From Mycobacterium montefiorense (GTDB taxonomy: Bacteria; Actinomycetota; Actinomycetes; Mycobacteriales; Mycobacteriaceae), in the NCBI RefSeq assembly GCF_003112775.1, contig NZ_BFCH01000021.1:1-64000 (forward strand): a stretch of DNA of 64,000 nt. Direction: 5' to 3'. The notes beneath the pieces were generated by a model. The model had not been told where the DNA came from and searched no databases. It saw only the letters and a list, made by a program, of their open reading frames with translations. Positions 24,344 through 32,811 of this stretch are shown here, in pieces. The number at the start of each line of letters is the position of its first letter. The stretch's first letter is position 1. The position numbers were made by a program, and so were the translations under genes.

Positions 24344-24967
24344 CTACGCGCCGCCACTGACAATCTTTCCATGCCCCCGCTGCCATTGCCCCGTAACGTA
24401 ATTCCAGAATCTAAGCCGAGCTGGCGCTGGGTCGATATCCACCTGGAGCGCCTGAATCACTACGACCTGTAGCTCGTCGCAGGTCGTTAGTATCTTGGCG
24501 ATACGTCTCAGGACGACTCCAACGGCATTGATTCGGATGTCATGACTCGCGTCGGTATCGAATAGCGGCGCAACATCGTCTCCCTCGTTCAGGCCGCGGC
24601 GCTGCAATTCCAAGCTGCCGATCAGCGGCAGGAGCCTGTTGTCGCCGATCTCGCTCAGGCACTTTATGAGGCCGACGTGAACGGCTTTCCCCAACTCGCC
24701 TTGAATCCTTACGCTATCGGTATTCGCCCAATCAATCATGTCGTTCGCAGTCATCATCGCCATCGCTGGATAGCTGAGTTGCAGTGTGTTGCACCACTGT
24801 TGGGTGTTGGCGATGAGGTCGGCAACCAACTCCCGCTGGTGGTCCTTGCGCTTTTCTATGAGGCCGTGTCGGTAGGTTCTGCTCGCTGCTCCGACGGTGA
24901 TCATCACACCAACGAGCGCGCCGATCGTCGCCAGGATTGGAGCCCAGTCCTTGATCCAATGAAGCAT
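24344..24967 (-). CDS. Membrane-anchored protein of unknown function
   Basis: 207 residues, ATG start. One N-terminal membrane helix (about 5-28: WIKDWAPILATIGALVGVMITVGA), then a charged helix RTYRHGLIEKRKDHQRELVADLI and a helical cytoplasmic domain with no Cys motif. Architecture of TM plus helical domain is seen in many membrane sensors in defence islands, but no domain is recognised. It ends 10 bp before the small HTH-like gene, so likely co-transcribed. Confidence 0.6.
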   Translation of the reverse strand: MLHWIKDWAPILATIGALVGVMITVGAASRTYRHGLIEKRKDHQRELVADLIANTQQWCNTLQLSYPAMAMMTANDMIDWANTDSVRIQGELGKAVHVGLIKCLSEIGDNRLLPLIGSLELQRRGLNEGDDVAPLFDTDASHDIRINAVGVVLRRIAKILTTCDELQVVVIQALQVDIDPAPARLRFWNYVTGQWQRGHGKIVSGGA

Positions 24968-25037
24968 AAATCGGAACGCTACAACGATTGTCGATTGTCG
25001 TATCTGGGAGGACCTCCCTCCTCTTCGGTGAGTCCGA

Positions 25038-25580
25038 TTACCCGATCAGCCCAATTCGGGCAAACAGCTCCGGCTCGTGATTTGCTTCCGCCGAGTTGCA
25101 GGGCACGCCGGGTTTGAAATCGGCCGGCACTAGGCGCCGACCGACGGCTTTCTCAAGACACCTCCAGCATGGCCAACCTTCGAGGCCGGATCTCTCCCAT
25201 AGCTCGTCGGTCACCATGTAGATGCGGGCGGTTTGGGGACGCATGCAGAGCTGACACCGCAAATCGATCAGCACGTGCTCCCACTCGTACCGGTGCACTG
25301 TCCCGTTGTCCCACTCGAATTCGCGCCAACCATATCCTCCGTGGATTCGAGTGATGTGTGCGCCGGTTTCCTCGGCGTACTCTTCCTCCCACAGCTCGAT
25401 GGTGGACTCCACTTCGACCAGCCCTCGCGGCGGCAGGAGGTCTAGCTGCCCATTCAGGTCATCGTCCTCATATCCCGACACCCGCAATGACCATTCACCC
25501 AGGACGCCTGGTTGCGGCCGGTAATCGAACCCGGTCACCGGCGTGGCCTGGTGTTCGAGATCAGAGAGTGGTCCGGACAC
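25038..25580 (-). CDS. Unknown protein with zinc-ribbon-like C terminus
   Basis: 180 residues from the GTG at 25580; an AAGGG box and the stop of the upstream small gene only 5 bp away decide this start. The first half is acidic and aromatic (LWEEEYAEETGAHITRIHGGYGWREFEW); the second has CQLC and WPCWRC, then GRRLVPADFKPGVPCN. The four Cys suggest a treble-clef or ribbon, and the end resembles a family found in phages and plasmids. Not identified further. Confidence 0.65.
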   Translation of the reverse strand: MSGPLSDLEHQATPVTGFDYRPQPGVLGEWSLRVSGYEDDDLNGQLDLLPPRGLVEVESTIELWEEEYAEETGAHITRIHGGYGWREFEWDNGTVHRYEWEHVLIDLRCQLCMRPQTARIYMVTDELWERSGLEGWPCWRCLEKAVGRRLVPADFKPGVPCNSAEANHEPELFARIGLIG

Positions 25581-25585
25581 GAGGC

Positions 25586-25741
25586 TTACCCTTCCCTCTC
25601 GCACGCGCGGCAACACCGCGTCTCGGGTTCGACCCACGGGTCGGCGTTCGCGAGGTGTGCAGTGACGGTCCGCTTCTCGATCGGGGCGCCGCGCTTACAC
25701 CGCTCGCCAGTTGGGATCCATTCGGAGATTTGCCCAGTCAT
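25586..25741 (-). CDS. Very small Cys-rich protein
   Basis: 51 residues from the ATG at 25741. Cys at CKRG and CCRAC near the end could bind one zinc. It stops 5 bp before the start of the zinc-ribbon-like gene (25580), consistent with translational coupling. No clear RBS, so moderate support. Confidence 0.45.
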   Translation of the reverse strand: MTGQISEWIPTGERCKRGAPIEKRTVTAHLANADPWVEPETRCCRACEREG

Positions 25742-25892
25742 GGCCAACACCGTATGTCGGCGCACCGACAAGCCGCGCGGTCATTTACAGATCCGTTGAC
25801 CCGCTCGGAATTTGATCTCCGAACCGGGAATCTCCTCTGCAGGCGGTGCGTAGCCTGTGTAGCCGTCACTGCCCACAACGAAGGAGGAGTAA

Positions 25893-26300
25893 ATGGACGT
25901 GGATCCGTACGAATGGGGCCCGGCATCGGTGACCTACCCCGACTGGCAGGGCACGGTACAAATCGATCAGGTGGCGACGTCAGATCTGTACGCTCTCACC
26001 GGGATCGACCCAGACGAGTGGGTCATCGTCGGACTCGATTTCGGCGGCGGTAAGAGCGGAATGCATAATCCCCACGTCATTGCCGTCCGGAAATCGGAAT
26101 TGGACGGCCCACACCTATCGGAGAGGCCCCATATCCAGGCGGCCGAAATCCAAATTCACAATGGCGTCGATCCATTCGACTTGCTGCACCAGATCATCAA
26201 CGTCATGGAGATGCGCGTGCGTGTCCGGTCCGTCTTGGGCGCGACCATCACGATCAACGAGGTCCTCGACGAGCCACCCCAGGAGATGTCCACGGACTAG
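25893..26300 (+). CDS. Unknown acidic protein in the island
   Basis: 135 residues, ATG start with a very strong GAAGGAGGAG RBS. Acidic; features include EWVIVGLDFGGGKSGMHNPHVIAVRKSEL and a helical IIN.MEMRVRVRSVLGATITINEVL end. No signal, membrane or catalytic motif recognised. Divergent from the 25741-24073 gene set, with about 150 bp between. Confidence 0.65.
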   Translation: MDVDPYEWGPASVTYPDWQGTVQIDQVATSDLYALTGIDPDEWVIVGLDFGGGKSGMHNPHVIAVRKSELDGPHLSERPHIQAAEIQIHNGVDPFDLLHQIINVMEMRVRVRSVLGATITINEVLDEPPQEMSTD

Positions 26301-26409
26301 GCTGGCTCGGCACCTCGGCGAAATCGCCCGAATGGCAACAGAATTCATCGCAGTCAGTCAGGGTATTTCCATGGGCGACGTCGACGTTCGCCGCATCGAC
26401 GGTGCGTAG

Positions 26410-26829
26410 CTAGCAGAGCGCTGATCCCCGGTCGAGGAGCGGCCCGATATCGATTTTGGTGCCGGGAATGTCGGGGTTGTCGCGCCAGATGGTGACCAGG
26501 TCCGCGTAGGTGTGGGCGGCCTTGGCGGTCCCGTTGACCCAGTAGGTGGCGCCGCCGTAGGTGAAGGTCACCCGGCTCAGGCGACCACCGAGTGGCTGGC
26601 ATGCAAGCGTGCCTTCAGGAACCGTCAGTGGCCACGGCCCGTCGGTCCACGTCGCCTGGGAGACAAAGCTGGGTGGGCGTGGTGCGGGTTGCGCCGGTGA
26701 CGCGCTGCTGATGAAAGACGAGGATGGTGCCCTGGCTCGCGGCGGTGTGGTCGCGCAGCCGGCCAGAACGAGGCCGATCACCGCCGCGGCGGCCGCGGCC
26801 CCGCGCCGATTGCCGAGAAGCGCATCCAT
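26410..26829 (-). CDS. Lipoprotein with DUF2511-like domain
   Basis: 139 residues from the ATG at 26829. Signal peptide with a good lipobox (VLAGC near residue 28), a Pro/Ser-rich linker, then WPLTVPEGTLACQP...VTFTYGGATYWVNGTAK..HTYADLVTIWRDNP and a final GSALC. This pattern is that of the small DUF2511 domain, found in lipoproteins and phage-encoded surface proteins. Cys in TLACQP and at the end may pair. Could act in superinfection immunity or envelope modification (speculation). 26830-27110 has nothing else that I see. Confidence 0.65.
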   Translation of the reverse strand: MDALLGNRRGAAAAAAVIGLVLAGCATTPPRARAPSSSFISSASPAQPAPRPPSFVSQATWTDGPWPLTVPEGTLACQPLGGRLSRVTFTYGGATYWVNGTAKAAHTYADLVTIWRDNPDIPGTKIDIGPLLDRGSALC

Positions 26830-27110
26830 GGGCAAAAGGTACCCGGCAGTTGTGGAGTTACCTAGAGAGCGGGCGGCCCCCAAGGAGAGCGGGGGCGGCC
26901 CAACAACTATTCAGACGACGCCTACGTCGATCCGGTTCCACTTGCTATGCGGGACTGCTTATCCCGGCTATGGCAGTAGGCCTTGGTGGTCGGGGCACGA
27001 TCACCTGAGCCAGTACGTCACGGCGCTGCATAAACGCATCGTGGCCCTGGAGACACGATAATCGTTGTGCACCAGCACATGTGGTGCGCAGGGCCCGGTT
27101 TCTGGTTTTG

Positions 27111-27503
27111 TCAGAAGTCTTCGGACGGCTCTCCGGTGTCGAGATCCGCATCGGGATCTTCGTCACTAAGCTCCACAATTCTGTCAAAGGTGAATCCCTT
27201 GCAGGCTGGTTTGACGACCAGCTTCTTGCCCGCCTGCCGATTGGCCAGATGATCGGCCAGCGCGTTGGTGTCCGTCTCGTCTAGATTGGCCGCGAGGCAG
27301 GCACTTCGGAAGGCTTCGAGGGGCACCCGGTCACTAGCCCACCGGTCACTGCGCTCCATCAGGTCGCTCTTGAACTCGTGCTCCTCTTGCCAATGCAGCC
27401 TGCCAGGGTCGCCCGGTTTCGCGCCAATATTCTGGTAGCCACCCGCCTCTTCGGCGAGGTAGTCGATGATCACCAGAATGTCTGGGGGCAGTTCGTCAGC
27501 CAA
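27111..27503 (-). CDS. Unknown acidic protein in the island
   Basis: 130 residues from a TTG at 27503, with GAAGGA eight bases upstream. Charged, soluble, ending in an Asp/Glu-rich tail (LSDEDPDADLDTGEPSEDF). LANRQAGKKLVVKPACKGFTFDRIVEL is the most regular segment. No family recognised. The 378 bp upstream to 27882 hold no gene that I can support. Confidence 0.55.
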   Translation of the reverse strand: MADELPPDILVIIDYLAEEAGGYQNIGAKPGDPGRLHWQEEHEFKSDLMERSDRWASDRVPLEAFRSACLAANLDETDTNALADHLANRQAGKKLVVKPACKGFTFDRIVELSDEDPDADLDTGEPSEDF

Positions 27504-27881
27504 CTGGACCGTCCTTCGGGGTAGCTCACCACGTGGTGTCGACGCTACTCCGAGGGGGTGAGGCTAGTTCGCGCGCTAACTTTGACGTAGACGTTGATCC
27601 GAACCGGAATTCGAACGAATTGCGCTTAAACGTGTTACGGCTCATAGGATTACGAGCACCCAGACTGAAGCGGCGCCACTCACCGCTGCACCTGACACCA
27701 GTATGCGCGCCCGTCAGTCCAAGGGACGAAGCCGGCGCCACGAAGAGACCTAAGTAGGCCAGCCATAGCCCGGTCGCGAGTGGGGCGCTGAATCACGCGC
27801 GTGGCACCAAGCTCGGCTTCGTCGACGCGACAAGTGGCCCCTGTGTTTCACCAATTGCTGCAGGGCTGCGAGCCTGAACGC

Positions 27882-28751
27882 ATGGACTTTGAAACAAACA
27901 CCCGCTCGCGCAACGACGTCGAGCACGCGTTCGCGGCACGAGCCATCGAAGAGGCCCGGAAGTCGCCAGGGAACACCCGCGTCGGCGCTGTCATAACCCG
28001 AGACGACACAATTGTGGCGACTGGCTACAGGGGTGAGGTCGAGGGGCTTCACGCCGAGGAAGTAGCCCTCGAAAAGGCCCGACTGGCAGGCACCAACCTT
28101 GCCGGCGCCTCGCTCTACACGACCCTGGAGCCGTGCGCGAACTCCCGCACCTCGCGGGTTCCGTGCGCAGCGCTCATCGCAGAGGCGCGCATAACCGTCG
28201 TCCACATCGGCGAATACGATCCCAATCCTCAGGTCAACCGGCTCGGATGGAAGTACTTGCGCGACCACGGCGTCCGGCTCCGAGACTTTCCGGCGGACCT
28301 CCGCGAGCAGGCGCACGAGGCCAACGAGGACTTCACACAGGTGTTCACAAAGGGAACCGGAATGAGCGCGGGCGCCAAGTTCGATTTCACTACGAACGGT
28401 GGCCGATTCACCATCAGCGTCGACGAACAGCCCAACGCTGCGTCATGGGAAACCGAATGGACTAATTGCAATGCCTCGGCTATCCACCTGTATGGCGGAG
28501 TGCCCGGTGTCGTCGCGCTGGCTCGCTATGCGGAAGGGTTCGACGAAATCCACCGTCCCGACGCGTACGACTATGGAGGTACCTCTGTCAAGGTCGAAGT
28601 GGGGTCCATCGGTGTGATGCGCAACGAGTACGGACATGTCTTGTGCAAAGTCATCGCGATCGAACCCACGGCCGACTACGGCGGCACCGGACACGTCTCG
28701 GTCACCATCAGATGGGAGATCCGACTGGCCGAGGGAAGTTCAACGAGGTAG
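27882..28751 (+). CDS. RibD-like deaminase fused to an unknown domain
   Basis: 289 residues from the ATG at 27882; the frame continues 27 codons upstream without a better start. Residues 10-115 form a cytidine/deoxycytidylate-type deaminase domain: VGAVI...IVATGYRGE, H57-A-E59 (zinc ligand and catalytic Glu), and P84-C85...P94-C95 (zinc ligands). The spacing and the NxxVGAVI start are closest to the riboflavin/tRNA-editing deaminase class. Residues about 165-289 form a separate beta-rich domain of unknown family (FTTNGGRFTISVDE...). It does not belong to a rib operon. Possible nucleotide or RNA deaminase of the island. Confidence 0.75.
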   Translation: MDFETNTRSRNDVEHAFAARAIEEARKSPGNTRVGAVITRDDTIVATGYRGEVEGLHAEEVALEKARLAGTNLAGASLYTTLEPCANSRTSRVPCAALIAEARITVVHIGEYDPNPQVNRLGWKYLRDHGVRLRDFPADLREQAHEANEDFTQVFTKGTGMSAGAKFDFTTNGGRFTISVDEQPNAASWETEWTNCNASAIHLYGGVPGVVALARYAEGFDEIHRPDAYDYGGTSVKVEVGSIGVMRNEYGHVLCKVIAIEPTADYGGTGHVSVTIRWEIRLAEGSSTR

Positions 28752-28799
28752 CGACCACGTTAGCGCGCCCCATTGCCCTCTCTCGTATCGGCGCGCCGG

Positions 28800-29741
28800 T
28801 CAGGGTGCAGCGACCTTGTTCGCCTTGGTTCGGTTGCATCGCCAGCACAGAGTCTGCAGATTGTCCGGCGTGGACAAGCCACCCTTCGAGACGGGGATAA
28901 CGTGGTCCACTTCGAGAAGGAGATGGGGCTCCGCTGCGAGCGACACCGAGCAATACCGGCACGTGTGGTTGTCACGCGCCTTTATAGAGTTGCGCAGCTT
29001 AGAGGTCATCAGGGCGCGCTGGCCAGCAGCACTCTTTCTCCAGCGGATCTTCTGCGAAAGGGTCTCGACGAGCGCGTCGATCGTCAGAGTGTTCAAAGTG
29101 ACGGTTGTTCGTTGTGCGCTGTTGCCACCAGCACTCACGTACTCAAAGAGGTAGACGGGATAGGGAACGTTGATCGGCGACAGCTCGACTCCGACGTGCT
29201 TCATAAACTCGGCCGCGTAATGCTTCAGGATGAATGCAGGCGGATCGACCGATTCAGCGATACTCGCCTCACGCTGCCCGAGATTGTTGACAGCTTCTTC
29301 GAGTCGGCCGATGTCCTCGCCCAGATTTTCGACGTCAGCAAGGTTAGCCTCGTCGGCCTTGATGCTGAAGTACTTCATCACGTACTTGAGGGGATCGGCG
29401 CTGGCGTTGCGGACGACCTGTAACGAGCAGTTGTGCACGTTTGGTGCTTGGTAATTCGCGACGTTCCGATCCCTGCGGTAGTTCCACTGGCTGGTGTTCT
29501 GGAACGACGCTAGATGGGATTGTGCGCCGGCCGACGATGCGCCGAGCCTGAACGATCCGCGACTGCGAATCTCCGAGACGTACTCGGCGACTTCGTTGTG
29601 CTCGGCGACCACCGACGCGATCCTCGCTTTGTGAGCCAAGAACCCTTCGCTGGCGAAGTACAACTCCTTAAGGATGTACCGAACCACGAACGGCAGGCTG
29701 AACAGAAACCCGACGACGACGATCGCTACTAAAAGTTCCAT
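28800..29741 (-). CDS. Membrane-anchored HNH endonuclease
   Basis: 313 residues from the ATG at 29741 (MELLVAIVVVGFLF). A hydrophobic N-terminal helix (1-20) is followed by a basic/aromatic segment and a long middle region with helices (LADVENLGEDIGRLEEAVNNLGQREASI), then a C-terminal HNH domain at about 258-310: CRYC, LEVDHVIPVSKGG, NLQTLCWRCNRTKANK. All the zinc Cys and the His-Asn-His positions look intact. A nuclease tethered to the membrane is unusual outside defence or phage contexts. Gene lies at the right end of the island, convergent with the deaminase gene. Confidence 0.75.
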   Translation of the reverse strand: MELLVAIVVVGFLFSLPFVVRYILKELYFASEGFLAHKARIASVVAEHNEVAEYVSEIRSRGSFRLGASSAGAQSHLASFQNTSQWNYRRDRNVANYQAPNVHNCSLQVVRNASADPLKYVMKYFSIKADEANLADVENLGEDIGRLEEAVNNLGQREASIAESVDPPAFILKHYAAEFMKHVGVELSPINVPYPVYLFEYVSAGGNSAQRTTVTLNTLTIDALVETLSQKIRWRKSAAGQRALMTSKLRNSIKARDNHTCRYCSVSLAAEPHLLLEVDHVIPVSKGGLSTPDNLQTLCWRCNRTKANKVAAP

Positions 29742-29938
29742 GTTGACTAGGCATCCTTCGCCGATTCTTCGTCGCGCGATCGGACTGTAACAAAGCCGCG
29801 AAGCGGTCATCGTTTATTCACCGCTATTGACCGAGAATCGTTGAGGATCGTCGAGTACCAGCAAAACATGCCAGACTCGAACTCTATTTTCCACCAATGC
29901 AACTCAGGTTCATTGGCAATCGTTGAGGAGGGTCGGCC

Positions 29939-29982
29939 CTTAATCAGCGGGTCCGGGGTTCGAAACCCTGACGGCGCACCAC
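29939..29982 (+). repeat. attR: 44-bp direct repeat of the tRNA-Lys 3' end
   Basis: Identical to 20926-20969; preceded by island sequence, followed by conserved backbone sequence leading to the DUF3556 gene at 30120. Confidence 0.95.
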
Positions 29983-30119
29983 CACAATGTTCCTCGACGT
30001 GCCGACCTAGTCGGCGTCACAATTTCTGTCCCACCCTGTGGTTGCTCGGAGTAGTTTTTCCTCGGTGCCTGGCTGATGATTGGCACCCGTTGTGAACTAG
30101 CTGCGCCGAAGGAGCCGCA

Positions 30120-31856
30120 ATGGGGTTCATCCAGCCCAACCTGCCCGTCGTCGACCTGGCCGAGTGGAGCAAGCTGACCCGCGCCGAGCGGATCGTCCCG
30201 ATGCAGTGCCACGTCGCCGAGAACGGCTTCGGTATTCCCCTGATCATGCACGTGATGTACGGCGTGAAGATCGCGCTCTACCTGCTCGGCGGCTGGTTCT
30301 TCGGATGGTGCACTACGGGCATCGGCGGCTTCGGCGATGTCGGCGCGTGGTGGTCGGAGCCGATCGTGTTCCAAAAGGCCGTGCTCTTCACGATGCTGTT
30401 CGAAGTCGTCGGTCTCGGTTGCTGTTTCGGCCCGTTAGCCGGGCGCTACTTCCCGCCGATGGGATCGATTCTGTACTGGCTGCGGCCCGGCACAATCCGG
30501 CTGCCACCCTGGCCGAATCGGGTGCCGCTGACCAAGGGCATCGACCGGACCCCGCTCGACGCGTTGCTCTACGGCGCGCTGCTGGTGCTGCTCGCGACGG
30601 CGCTGGTGTCCGATGGCTCGGGCCCAATTCCGGTTCTGCACACCGCGATCGGCGTGCTACCGCGGTGGCAGACCATTGCGATCCTGGCGGTCCTGGCCGC
30701 GATCAGCTTGCGCGACAAGGTGATCTTCCTGGCCGCGCGCGCCGAGGTGTACGGTCCGCTGGCGCTGGCGTTCCTGTTCACCGGGGCCGACATCGTCATC
30801 GGGGCCAAGCTCGTCTTCATGGTGATCTGGCTGGGCGCAGCCACTTCGAAGATCACCAGGCACTTCCCGTTCGTGATTTCGACGATGCTGGCCAACAATC
30901 CGTTCCTGCCCTCCGGCGTGCTCAAGCGGTCGCTGTTCAAGCGCTATCCGGACGACCTGAGGCCCAGCGCGCTGTCGGGCTTCATCGCGCACTTCTCCAC
31001 CGCTATCGAAGGCCTGGTGCCACTGGCGCTGCTCTTCTCGCACGGCGGCTGGCCGACGACGATCGCCGCGTTCGTGATGATCGTGTTCCACCTGAACATC
31101 CTGCTGGCCTTCCCGATGGGCGTGCCGCTGGAGTGGAACGTCTTCATGATCTTCGGTGTGCTCTGGCTGTTCGTGTCGCACGCCTCCATTGGGCTGTCGG
31201 ATCTGACCACACCCTGGCCCATCGTGCTGTTCGCGGTCATCGTGACGGTCGTCGTGGTGGGAAACCTCTACCCGCACAAGGTTTCGTTCCTGCCCGGCAT
31301 GCGCTACTACGCGGGCAACTGGGACACCACGGTGTGGTGCGTCAAGCCGTCGGTGGACGACAAGTTCCGCACCGGCTCCCGTGCGCTTGGCCCGATGCAG
31401 CACCTGCAACTCGAGCGGTTGTACGGCAGCAAGGAGGAGACGCTGATCCCCCTGCACCTGGCGCTGGCGTTCCGCGGGATGAACACCCACGGGCGCGCAC
31501 TGCTCACGCTGGTGCACCGCGCATTGGCCGGCTACGACGAGGACGACTACAACCTGTGTGAGGGTGAGGTCCTTTGCTCCATGGTTCTCGGGTGGAACTT
31601 CGGCGACGGGCACATGCACAACGAGTGCCTGATCGAGGCGCTACAGCAGCGATGCGGGTTCGCACCGGGCGACGTGCGGGTGGTGATTCTCGACGCGCAG
31701 CCCATCCAGAAACAGCGGCAGGAATATCGGCTCGTGGATGCGGCGACCGGCGAATTCGAGCGAGGTTACGTCGACGTCGACGACATGGTCACCACCCAGC
31801 CGTGGGCCGACGACCTCCCGGTGCACGTCGAGAGCAGCCGCGTCAGCGGTTCCTGA
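30120..31856 (+). CDS. DUF3556-type multi-pass membrane protein
   Basis: 578 residues, ATG with GAAGGAG upstream. The start MGFIQPNLPVVDLAEWSK and the repeated hydrophobic helices (at least eight to about residue 400), then a soluble end with QHLQLERLYGSKEETLIP and HNECLIEALQQRCGFAPGDVRVV are typical of DUF3556 proteins of actinobacteria. Function unknown. Its stop overlaps the stop of the convergent DUF3618 gene (14 bp). Confidence 0.82.
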   Translation: MGFIQPNLPVVDLAEWSKLTRAERIVPMQCHVAENGFGIPLIMHVMYGVKIALYLLGGWFFGWCTTGIGGFGDVGAWWSEPIVFQKAVLFTMLFEVVGLGCCFGPLAGRYFPPMGSILYWLRPGTIRLPPWPNRVPLTKGIDRTPLDALLYGALLVLLATALVSDGSGPIPVLHTAIGVLPRWQTIAILAVLAAISLRDKVIFLAARAEVYGPLALAFLFTGADIVIGAKLVFMVIWLGAATSKITRHFPFVISTMLANNPFLPSGVLKRSLFKRYPDDLRPSALSGFIAHFSTAIEGLVPLALLFSHGGWPTTIAAFVMIVFHLNILLAFPMGVPLEWNVFMIFGVLWLFVSHASIGLSDLTTPWPIVLFAVIVTVVVVGNLYPHKVSFLPGMRYYAGNWDTTVWCVKPSVDDKFRTGSRALGPMQHLQLERLYGSKEETLIPLHLALAFRGMNTHGRALLTLVHRALAGYDEDDYNLCEGEVLCSMVLGWNFGDGHMHNECLIEALQQRCGFAPGDVRVVILDAQPIQKQRQEYRLVDAATGEFERGYVDVDDMVTTQPWADDLPVHVESSRVSGS

Positions 31857-32070
31857 CCCGGCGCACGACCACCACGACAACCAGGGCGCCGACGCCGGCC
31901 AGCGAGGCGGCCACCACGGGCTTCGTGACGAAGCTGATCACCTGGGCCTTGAGGTCGTCTGCCAAGCGGCGCGGGTTAGCGCGCACGGCAAGCGAGTCGA
32001 CGGTGGCCGCGAGCTGGTCGCGGGCGGCGTCGATCTCCTGCTTGATGGTGTCGGGGTCGCGGTCCGCCAC
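31843..32070 (-). CDS. DUF3618 membrane protein (Rv2520c homologue)
   Basis: 75 residues from a GTG at 32070, the same length as Rv2520c. DPDTIKQEIDAARDQLAATVDSLAVR is the DUF3618 signature; a membrane helix spans about 48-70 and the end is VRRVRNR. Small membrane protein of unknown role. Confidence 0.88.
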   Translation of the reverse strand: MADRDPDTIKQEIDAARDQLAATVDSLAVRANPRRLADDLKAQVISFVTKPVVAASLAGVGALVVVVVVRRVRNR

Positions 32071-32152
32071 GTGTCTGTCCTCCAACTGAGCCTCGTGCAC
32101 CTGAGGAACTACCCTAGTGCCGATGCTCTGGTGAACCGAAAGGGGAAGCACC

Positions 32153-32626
32153 TTGACCGAGACCACGCGGCTGGCACCGGGCGACAAAGCGCCTGCCTTC
32201 AGCCTTCCCGACGCCGACGGCAACAAAGTGTCGCTGGCCGACTACTTGGGACGCCGTGTCGTCGTGTACTTCTATCCGGCGGCCTCTACGCCGGGGTGCA
32301 CCAAACAGGCCTGCGACTTCCGCGACAGCCTCGCCGAGCTGAACGGCGCCGGCCTCGACGTCGTCGGGATCTCCCCTGACAAGCCGGAGAAGCTCGCCAA
32401 ATTCCGTGACGCGGAAGGGCTGACGTTCCCGCTGCTGTCCGACCCCGACCGCAAGGTGCTGACGGCGTATGGGGCCTACGGCGAAAAGCAGTTGTACGGC
32501 AAGACGGTCACCGGCGTCATCCGCTCGACCTTCGTGGTCGACGACAAAGGCAAGATCGCCGTCGCGCAGTACAACGTCAAGGCCACCGGCCACGTCGCCA
32601 AGCTAAGACGCGATCTGTCCGTGTAA
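32153..32626 (+). CDS. bcp: Thiol peroxidase Bcp (peroxiredoxin Q)
   Basis: 157 residues from a TTG at 32153 with AGGGGA eight bases upstream, matching the known mycobacterial length. Thioredoxin-fold: GDKAPAFSLPDADG, VVYFYPAASTPGCTKQACDFRD with the peroxidatic Cys in TPGC and the resolving Cys five residues on, and the C-terminal NVKATGHVAKL. Reduces H2O2 and organic peroxides in the cytoplasm. Confidence 0.95.
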   Translation: MTETTRLAPGDKAPAFSLPDADGNKVSLADYLGRRVVVYFYPAASTPGCTKQACDFRDSLAELNGAGLDVVGISPDKPEKLAKFRDAEGLTFPLLSDPDRKVLTAYGAYGEKQLYGKTVTGVIRSTFVVDDKGKIAVAQYNVKATGHVAKLRRDLSV

Positions 32627-32651
32627 TCGCCTGGGGCACACACTTTCTGAC

Positions 32652-32752
32652 TACGGGTTGCCCGTCGTCGAACACTGGACCTGGGAGCTCTTACCGGCGC
32701 CGGTGCTGGACTTGGTGTGCTTGTTGGTAAACGAGAGGGACCACGGCGCCGA
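32652..32752 (-). pseudogene. Decayed partial copy of the small secreted protein gene at 34216
   Basis: The segment from CTACGGGTTGCCCGTCGTCG through TTGTTGGTAAACGAGAGGGA can be aligned with 34214-34400 (C-terminal STMGNP and the GTTGGTAAACGA region) with a central deletion. There is no complete reading frame. It lies 1.5 kb from the intact copy on the same strand, on the far side of the P450 gene. Confidence 0.65.
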
Positions 32753-32811
32753 CGGCCGGCCGCCGCGCCCAGGCGCGAGCGGTCTCGCGGCAGGTGGGCA
32801 AACCAAACGCG

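Noticed and set aside
26301..26409. Short open frame after the gene at 25893
   Set aside because: It continues an alternative frame for about 36 codons with no start or RBS of its own.
30001..30015. Hairpin GCCGAC-CTA-GTCGGC as tRNA-Lys terminator
   Set aside because: No T run follows and the stem is only 6 bp; it could be the old terminator displaced by the island, but the support is too weak to list as a feature.
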